A stretch of 64,000 nt of DNA. Source: Bombyx mori (taxonomy: Eukaryota; Arthropoda; Insecta; Lepidoptera; Bombycidae). The stretch lies in assembly GCF_030269925.1 (NCBI RefSeq), contig NC_085118.1, positions 15,683,001 to 15,747,000 on the forward strand, in the 5' to 3' direction. The position numbers and the translations under genes were made by a program. Below the pieces are notes generated by a model. It was not told the DNA's origin, made no database searches, and saw nothing but the letters and a program-made list of their open reading frames with translations. Below, one piece after another: positions 57,673 to 64,000 of the stretch (position 1 is the first letter of the stretch; every line of letters begins with the position of its first letter).

Positions 57673-57970
57673 ATATTATGATAAAAAATGGAACGCAAGA
57701 TAACGCGTGGAAATAGACAGAATGATATCTATTCGTGCAAGCAGACATTTAGTGGTGTGAAGATGCATGTGACTAGGAGATGTATGGAAATAGTAGTGCA
57801 AGGTAAAGGGGGAAGAGGTCGACCGAAGAAGACATGGATGGAGTGTGTGAATGACGATATAAGAGAGAGAGGAGTGAGTGTTGAGCTGACTGCTGATAAA
57901 ATAGAATGGAAGAAAAAAATTAGTCGTGCCGATCCCACCTAGTGGTGAAGGTGAAGAAAAAGAAGAAGAG
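57673..57970 (+). pseudogene. RTE-like LINE fragment, reverse transcriptase C-terminus
   Basis: The 57688-57942 frame holds HVTRRCMEIVVQGKGGRGRP, KKTWMECVNDDIRERGVSVE and LTADKIEWKKKISRADPT, ending at a stop then GTGAAGGTGAAGAAAAAGAAG. This KGGRGRPKKTWMECV...EW pattern is the terminal segment of RTE-type reverse transcriptases. It differs from the two other RTE scraps, so at least two subfamilies are present. No catalytic domain. Confidence 0.78.
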
Positions 57971-58626
57971 GACATTTAGTGGTCATCATGCCAAGAATAA
58001 CAAAATGGTTTGCGCTTGTCTCGCATCAAGGATCTTCTTATTGTGAAGAGGAAAGCCAAATGAAAATGAAAGTCAAAGAGACCGCCAAATTCGTTCTGTG
58101 TAAAGAAAAACCTTAAACAGACGGTAACTAGGACAATATTCAAATGTCGACGAATAATTTTTTAGTCAAACAAAACCCTGGAAATAATAAAATAAAAATA
58201 CTCAACGCGAGATTAAGCCGTAAAAGTACTATTAATTTGGCGGTACTTATTTAATGTTAAACGGGCTATAAGGATTGCTTGTAGTTGTTGACAGATAATT
58301 TTTACTATTAAATATTTAAGCATTTTTATCAGACTGCCGACCGTGAGCGTTTGTAAGCATGCTTCATTTTACGTACTTACTTGGAAAAAGCAATTAATCG
58401 AAATTCGACTTTAAAATCTGACACTTCAAGATTTCAATTTGTGAATTAGATTTTCTTTTTAGTTTCGACATTCATTTTTATTATTGTTATTATTAAAATA
58501 TAACTGCTTCGATTTTTTTATTATTAAAACAAAACAAACTTTCGTCTTACCCTTCGTACGTCTGCGTACTCATACTATTAAAAATCTTCATTAGATCACG
58601 AATGTGTTTATCTAAATATTTTAATA
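57971..58626. other. Unassigned AT-rich DNA
   Basis: Nothing recognised. Confidence 0.4.
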
Positions 58627-58970
58627 TTTTTTTTGCTTAGATGGTTGGAAGAGCTCACAGCCTACCTGGTGTTAAGTAAATCTACAACGTAAATACGCCA
58701 CCACTCAAGATGTGTGGCGCATTTACGTTGTAGATGTCTATGGGCTCCAGTAACCACTTAACATCAGGGGGGCTGTGAGCTCGTCCATCCATCTAAGCAA
58801 TAAAAAAATTAAATAAAAACCACCTTAAGATATAAGTTCTAAAATCTCAGTATAGTTACAACGGCTGCCCTGCCCTTCAAACCGAAACGCATTACTGCTT
58901 CACGACAGAAATAGGCAGGGCCGTAGTACCTACCCGCGCGGACTTACAAGAGGTCCTACCACCAGTAATT
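58627..58970. repeat. Palindromic tail-A nest
   Basis: Three segments: minus-strand tail A (58627-58707), plus-strand tail A end (58708-58807, with A7), then minus-strand tail A resuming (58818-58970). The first two form a long hairpin: GATGTCTATGGGCTCC-type text faces CTACAACGTAAATACGCC. Confidence 0.85.
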
Positions 58971-59384
58971 ACATACAATCCGAATATACAGTATAGTAGT
59001 TCCCGTAAAGAATGGTTCGCCAAATATCGCGTATTCACCAGTGTTTAAAAAAAAAAAAACCCAAAACGCTAAGCGTATTAAGCAAACAAAAGCGACAAAC
59101 TATATTCTCCGCGTTTTCGCTACGAAAATCGAACGAAAAAAAAAAAAAAAAATAAGTTTTCGAACAATGCGTTCATCACGCGAGCTGTTGTGGACATTTC
59201 TATTGAATTAGAACACCACAAATGAAAATTGACACGTCCGCGCGGAAGATTCGGTGTTTTTGGGAGACCATTTCATCGTGGTCGTTTGAGCATTGAAATT
59301 GTTTTGTTGTTTGCGTTCGAGTTCTAAAGCGGATTTAAATGAGTATTAAAATTTTAAATTGTTTATATGTAGACCTATTAACTT
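58971..59384. other. Unassigned DNA with long A runs
   Basis: A13 at about 59048 and A17 at about 59136. Nothing coding. Confidence 0.4.
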
Positions 59385-59820
59385 TTTATTATTATTGGAT
59401 GGGTGGAAGAGCTCATAGCCCACCTGGTGCTTAGTGGTTATTGGAGCCCATAGACATCTACAACGTAAATGCCACCACCCACCTTGAGATATGAATTTTA
59501 AGGTCTCAGTATAGTTACAACGGCTACCCCACCCTTCAAACCGAAACGCATTACTGCTTCACGGCAGAAATAGGCAGGGTGGTGGTACCTACCCACGGCG
59601 ACTCACGTGAGGTTCTACCACAAGTAATTACGCAAATTGTAATTTTGCGGGTTTAATTTTTATTGCACGATGTTATTCCTTCACCATGGAAGTCAATCTT
59701 GAACATTTGTTAAGTACATATTTCATTAGAAAAATTAGTACCCGCCTGCGGGATTCGAACACCGGTGCATCGCTCAACACGAATGCACCGGACGTCTTAT
59801 CCTTTAGGCCACGACGACTT
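59385..59820 (-). mobile_element. SINE-A, full length, minus orientation
   Basis: On the minus strand it reads AAGTCGTCGTGGCCTAAAGG, CCGGTGCATTCGTGTTGAGC, GATGCACCGGTGTTCGAATC, body AATACGTACTTAACAAATG-like, then tail A to AATAATAATAAAA. The 9-bp stem and both pol III boxes are intact. Confidence 0.92.
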
Positions 59821-60339
59821 CAAAACATTTTTTTTTGTTAAATAGGTAATAAAGTCACCAGGAGAATCAACTGTGTTTCTCGATTTATTCCGAAGCGAAA
59901 TCTGAAATTGAAAATTGTGTGAAACGAAAACATATACAAAATACGACATAATAAAAGATATTTCAATTTTGAAATTCTCCGTCTGTCCGCATTCTTTTTT
60001 TTTGGAAACACGATACATTTCGCAGTCGCACTGCTAACAAGAGGATTGTATAGGAATAAAATAAAAAAAATGAAATTCATGTAACAAGCGTTTGAAAATG
60101 GAACGACCGATTTTTTCATTTTTATTTTTATTTACAGAACCTGTATAGGATTTTTTACATGAAACACGCAGGTTTTATTACAGCGTGGTACTTTTTTGTT
60201 TTTCTGGAATTATTTTATCAATTCCTTGGTGATCGGTTACTATTGACGTGATTCGTTATTTTTAAAAAGAAAAGACGAGCAATTAGTAAGATATAAGGAG
60301 ACATGACGTGCGTAATTATATTATAGTAGGATGTATGAC
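59821..60339. other. Unassigned AT-rich DNA
   Basis: The ORFs at 59797-60119 are AT-rich and have no domain. Confidence 0.4.
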
Positions 60340-60500
60340 AAACTGATGATAAGACGTCTTGTGGTAGGTACCACCGCCCTCCCTATTTCTGCCGTGAAGC
60401 AGTAATGCGTTTCGGTTTGAAGGGTGGGGCATCCGTTGATTATAAAAACTGAAACCTTAGAACTCATTTGAGCTCGTCCACACATCTAGGCAACAAAAAA
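60340..60500 (+). repeat. Tail-A repeat with internal deletion
   Basis: GATGATAAGACGTCTTGTGG, CCTATTTCTGCCGTGAAGC, TTAGAACTCATTTGAGCTCG, ending CTAGGCAACAAAAAAAAAA. Confidence 0.85.
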
Positions 60501-60504
60501 AAAA

Positions 60505-60620
60505 GAAACTCATATCTTAAATTAGGTGGGAACTTTTACGCTGTAGATGTCTATGGGCTCCGGTAACCACTTAGTACCAGGTGGGCCGTTAACTCGACCT
60601 ATCTAAGCAATAAAAAAAAA
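60505..60620 (+). repeat. Tail-A 3' half in tandem
   Basis: AAACTCATATCTTAAATTAGG, TTTTACGCTGTAGATGTC, TACCAGGTGGGCCGTTAAC, ending AAGCAATAAAAAAAA. It starts where the previous copy's deletion began, so the two may be one copy with an inserted A-tailed piece. Confidence 0.8.
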
Positions 60621-60650
60621 CAAAAGGTGCATCGGCAATAAAAGTCAATA

Positions 60651-60848
60651 GTCTGTCGGCTTTTGACATGGATCAGTCACGCATGGCAGTTTGAAGCATG
60701 AGACAGCCACTTAGCAATATGATCGACCTTTTGACCTCATGTCTCAAGACAGCTAGCCGTGTTCACGTTGCGTTATCTACGGGTTCCCGTAAGTACTTCC
60801 CATGAGGCCGTGACTCGTGCACCCATGCACGATCGAATAAAATTCAAT
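60651..60848 (+). repeat. Old diverged tail repeat
   Basis: TCATGTCTCAAGACAGCTAG, TTCACGTTGCGTTATCTACG, GGTTCCCGTAAGTACTTCCC, GGCCGTGACTCGTGCACCC and GATCGAATAAAA keep the block order of tail A. Confidence 0.6.
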
Positions 60849-61051
60849 TGAAAAATAAACTGAAAAGGTTAAATATCACACAACCAATTAAACTGGTTAA
60901 TGATTGAGTAATGCATTGAGACGAGAATTATTTTAATTAAAATACAATCAGTCTAACGAACTGTGCGAACTCATTTGTCCCTTTGACGTATCGCGCACGA
61001 CCACAATTCATTGTTAATACCAATCATTGAGCTTATGATTTTAGCGAACTA

Positions 61052-61162
61052 AAAGCAGCGGCTTGGTTCTGCCCTTGGCATTGCTGAAGTCCATGGGCGA
61101 CAGTAACCACTCACCATCAGGTGGGCCGTATGCTCGTCTGCCTACAAGGGCAATAAAAAAAA
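61052..61162 (+). repeat. Tail-B (Bm1-type) repeat
   Basis: AGCAGCGGCTTGGTTCTGCC to CTACAAGGGCAATAAAAAAAA. Confidence 0.92.
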
Positions 61163-61307
61163 ACCATTTTTCTCTTTATCATTTCATATACCATGAAACC
61201 TTGAGATATGAAGTCGAAATCTTAAATTGTATTGTATAGTTATATCAACATAACTGTAACCGGAATGTATTATTATGTCTATATTAAAGTCATCATAGTC
61301 ATTGCTG

Positions 61308-61417
61308 CGGTAGGCAGCGGCTTGTCCCTGCCCCTGAGATGGCTGAAGTCCATAGGCGACGGTAACCACTCACCATCAGGTGGGCCTTATGCTCGTTCGG
61401 CTACAAGGGCAATAAAA
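61308..61417 (+). repeat. Tail-B (Bm1-type) repeat hosting an HA repeat
   Basis: GCGGTAGGCAGCGGCTTGTCC to CTACAAGGGCAATAAAAA. HA repeat copy 3 starts in its A-tail. Confidence 0.9.
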
Positions 61418-61418
61418 A

Positions 61419-61719
61419 GATGTGTGGTGTCATGGGACACCGGATAGGAACGAAGTTCCTTATTATAAAAATATTAATTTTAAGTTCTATTCGACGTATA
61501 AAGAAAATAACTATTCGGGTATACATTTTTTATTATGATTTTTTTATTGATAAAAATAATAAAAAATTACTTTACAAAGTTATCAACTTTATTTTATAAT
61601 TGTTGACACTGTATAGCCATCATACTAAGACTATACATAAATAATAAAAATCTTACGTTACGGACGTTTTTTCTAGGTTAGGGTACCCCTCCGCATAGTT
61701 CCATAAGAAACTTCGTTCC
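61419..61719 (+). mobile_element. HA repeat copy 3, internally different
   Basis: The first 80 bp (GTGTGGTGTCATGGGACACC, AGGAACGAAGTTCCTTAT) and last 90 bp (AATCTTACGTTACGGACG to CTTCGTTCC) match copies 1 and 2. The middle is unrelated AT-rich sequence and shorter. A9 follows the right end. Confidence 0.8.
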
Positions 61720-62215
61720 AAAAAAAAAGTCAGGTGTCGAGAATCATTCAATACATAGAAAGCGTTACTACAAAAAGATGATGGCTAGATGTGGCAATGG
61801 GATCACACGACTAGAGACCCTAATTATTGTGCGTATCTTTTCCTATCTCAGCGGAGCCATTCCTAAAATGAAACTGAACGTTCGCTCTCATACATTTTAC
61901 ATGAGCGTTAAACGACTAACAGCGTTCATCGTTAATTTATAAAATCCCATTAAAGGCGGTCGTAGCTCTTAATACAAAATTAATTTGCATTCGCTCAGAC
62001 TGACTCGTCGTATACCACGACGACATTGTGCGGTAAGCCGCCTAATCTCAATGCGGTCACGGGTGCGAAATGCAAGTTTAGGCGTTGGTTTTTCATTCCA
62101 CCGAAGCCTTTGACATCGCAAGTGACAGCCACCATAGTCACTCACCTTGGGACTTAAGACATTTTTGGAATCCATAGGTTCTGCGGAGGGATTTCGCTTT
62201 TCTCTATATTTTATA
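61720..62215. other. Unassigned DNA
   Basis: Nothing recognised. Confidence 0.4.
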
Positions 62216-62552
62216 CCGTATGCTCCATGCAGAGTGCTTTGAGGATTTTTACCATCGCACCGCCCGCCATCGGAGTAGACTTCATTCATACTATCTGGAG
62301 CCACTGTGTTCATCCACAATGCGTTCCCAAAGATCTTTTTTGCCACCTGCTATCCAGGTTTCGAATGAGCTCCCCTCCACGGTGTTTCCTGAGCGCTATA
62401 ACCTGTCCTTCTTCAAACGAGGCTTGTGGAGAGTTCTTAACGGTAGGCAGCTGTTTGGTTCTACCCCTAGAATTGCTGAAGTCCATGGGCAACGGTAACC
62501 ATTCACCATCAGGTGGGCCGTATACTCGACTGTTTAAAAGAGCAATAAAAAA
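62216..62552 (+). mobile_element. Tail-B (Bm1-type) long copy carrying RT C-terminus
   Basis: The 62220-62498 frame reads FYHRTARHRSRLHSYYLEPL, SFLPPAIQVSNELPSTVF and PERYNLSFFKRGLWRVLN, colinear with 52903-53172, then tail B to AGAGCAATAAAAAAAAA. The LWN motif is altered (QVSN). The frame is still open over about 90 codons. Confidence 0.85.
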
Positions 62553-64000
62553 AAATTACTGTAAAATACAACCGTTGTTACAAAATTTTGAATTACCCGT
62601 TATTTTATTTTTTCTTCAGATCCTGTAAGTCGTGCATCACAATGTAGACGACCTCATGAAAAATATTCACCTAGTTCTTTAACCAATAAAAAGCATTCCA
62701 AAACACGGGGACAGTTATAGGCAAGGGCGCGGTGGCAATCAATTAACGTGCTCCACCCTGCCACACTATATGTTTGTTTTGGCTTACCCTCATTACTTAC
62801 CTGCGTCTTATTTATGCCGCTTTCCTTTTTTACTCAAATGCCTCGCTTTTTAGTATGCAACGATAAGGTGTTGGCTGAAGTGCATTGCTGATTTAATAGT
62901 TTGGGAAAACCTATTATGAACGTTCCGCAGTCATTGTCTTTGAACCATACATACTTTTTTATTGTCATAATAGACACGATGTATATTATAGACTACTGGA
63001 TCGTAAGTGGCCACTGCACACGGATTTGTATCGAGGCGAGAAGTATTATTCTTTATCCAACATCATTCTTTATCAATTTGGTGAAAACAACTTCAGACTT
63101 CTCTACAAATGATTTTGATTTTAACTTATTTCTGTCTTTCTAAAGTTATGAAAAGCGGATTACTGTAGGGATATTGACGAGAAAGTTACGACAGCGAGGA
63201 TGATTCGAAAGCGGTAGAAATATCTTGAGGACTTTGAACATACCTGTGTCTTCTGGTTAATAGCTGGATACATATGCACTCAATTTAATTGTGGTCAGAA
63301 GTAAATATGATAGTGATTCGTTATTGAATAATTCATCCATGTAATAAAAAAACTAATTGTTTTAGCTTACATACTTTACAATCATAAAAAAGCTCTAAAA
63401 TAATAAAAGTCCACGAACCGACCCTTCTGATTTTCTATTCAGTGATTTTTAATATCGTTAACTGAAAACTGAAAAGCCCTCGACACGAAAATAGTATGTC
63501 AGCTTTCCGCGCGATTTAATCCCAACTTTGCTTGTTTAAAGTAACCTCGAAATATCGTGCGTGAAAGCTTACTAAGTTTCTGTTTATTACGTGTAACTTT
63601 GCTTAGCTGTACTGATGTCCCAGCGCGACCATTGTTTGCCAAATAACCTGATGCTTAATGAAGTATGTATTTGCTCAGTGACATTATGTATGTATATTAT
63701 TTTAGTGGGTTGTGATTGTGGATCACTAATTTCACTGATTTAGAATAAGATTTTAATGTGTCAAAATACCATAATATAAATGGTGGTATTACATTCTAAA
63801 AAAAATGTGATATTAGAACAAAAAACACTTAAAGAGGTTTTTGGGGATTGTTTTTGAATAAAAAAGGAGTTGAGGAGTTAGTAAAAAATAGGAGAGTAAT
63901 AATTATGGCAGAGTGAAATTTATTTAAGTAGATAAAGGCTTAGAAAGTCCATTGCTCAGTAAGCTTAAGATAATAGAAGACGATGCTACGGTGAAAAAAT
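62553..64000. other. Unassigned AT-rich DNA
   Basis: No gene or recognised repeat to the window end. The 80-codon ORF at 62901-63143 has no domain. Confidence 0.4.

Noticed and set aside
1..64000. CRISPR array, operon or bacterial features
   Set aside because: No regularly spaced direct repeats. Poly(A)-tailed retroelements, pol III SINEs and introns mark this as animal nuclear DNA.

Overview
The window looks like nuclear DNA from a silk moth (Bombyx type, Lepidoptera). It is AT-rich and gene-poor, and packed with the repeat families typical of that genome: Bm1-like 3' tails ending in GGGCAATAAAA, a second very abundant tail family ending in CATCTAAGCAATAAAA, lepidopteran Helitron-like elements ending in CTAG, mariner elements and Jockey-type LINEs. 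No complete host gene is visible. The likeliest host signals are a CpG-rich block at 41.7-42.07 kb, followed by a short signal-peptide-like first exon with a good splice donor, and a weaker CpG-rich block at 53.7-54.1 kb. The window is probably intergenic, or lies in the 5' introns of a large gene.

Layout. 0-6 kb: scattered tails, a reverse-oriented Helitron remnant, and a decayed 3.5 kb DNA transposon (2259-5774) with 29-bp inverted ends and a broken transposase-like gene. 8-15 kb: tails, the first copy of a hairpin-ended A-flanked repeat ('HA repeat', my name), and an RTE-like LINE scrap. 15.5-19 kb: an old tRNA-derived SINE, then a second HA repeat split by a 2.9 kb Jockey-clade LINE with a 12-bp target duplication. 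20-23 kb: tails, a Helitron and a SINE. 23.7-25.7 kb: a very young non-autonomous LTR element whose 244-bp LTRs look identical and whose single ORF joins a Gag N-terminus to an integrase C-terminus. 26-41 kb: tails, SINEs, Helitrons and a maT/mariner 5' fragment. 41.6-42.6 kb: candidate promoter, first exon and a 17-bp perfect palindrome. 43-48 kb: LINE 3' ends, a Helitron and a SINE. 49.2-50.5 kb: a nearly complete mariner, broken by one nonsense codon and one 4-bp duplication. 50-64 kb: Bm1-type repeats, three of them clustered at 61-62.5 kb, RTE scraps, a palindromic tail insertion, and the third HA repeat inside a Bm1-type A-tail.

How the parts relate. 'Tail A' (about 240 bp) occurs alone and as the 3' half of a tRNA-derived SINE. 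'Tail B' (Bm1-type) is the 3' end of a sequence that still encodes the C-terminus of a reverse transcriptase. The last 72 nt of A and B align without gaps at about 73% identity, which suggests that SINEs and LINEs here share one 3'-end recognition signal. The family names Bm1 and BMC1 are from memory and were not checked against a database.
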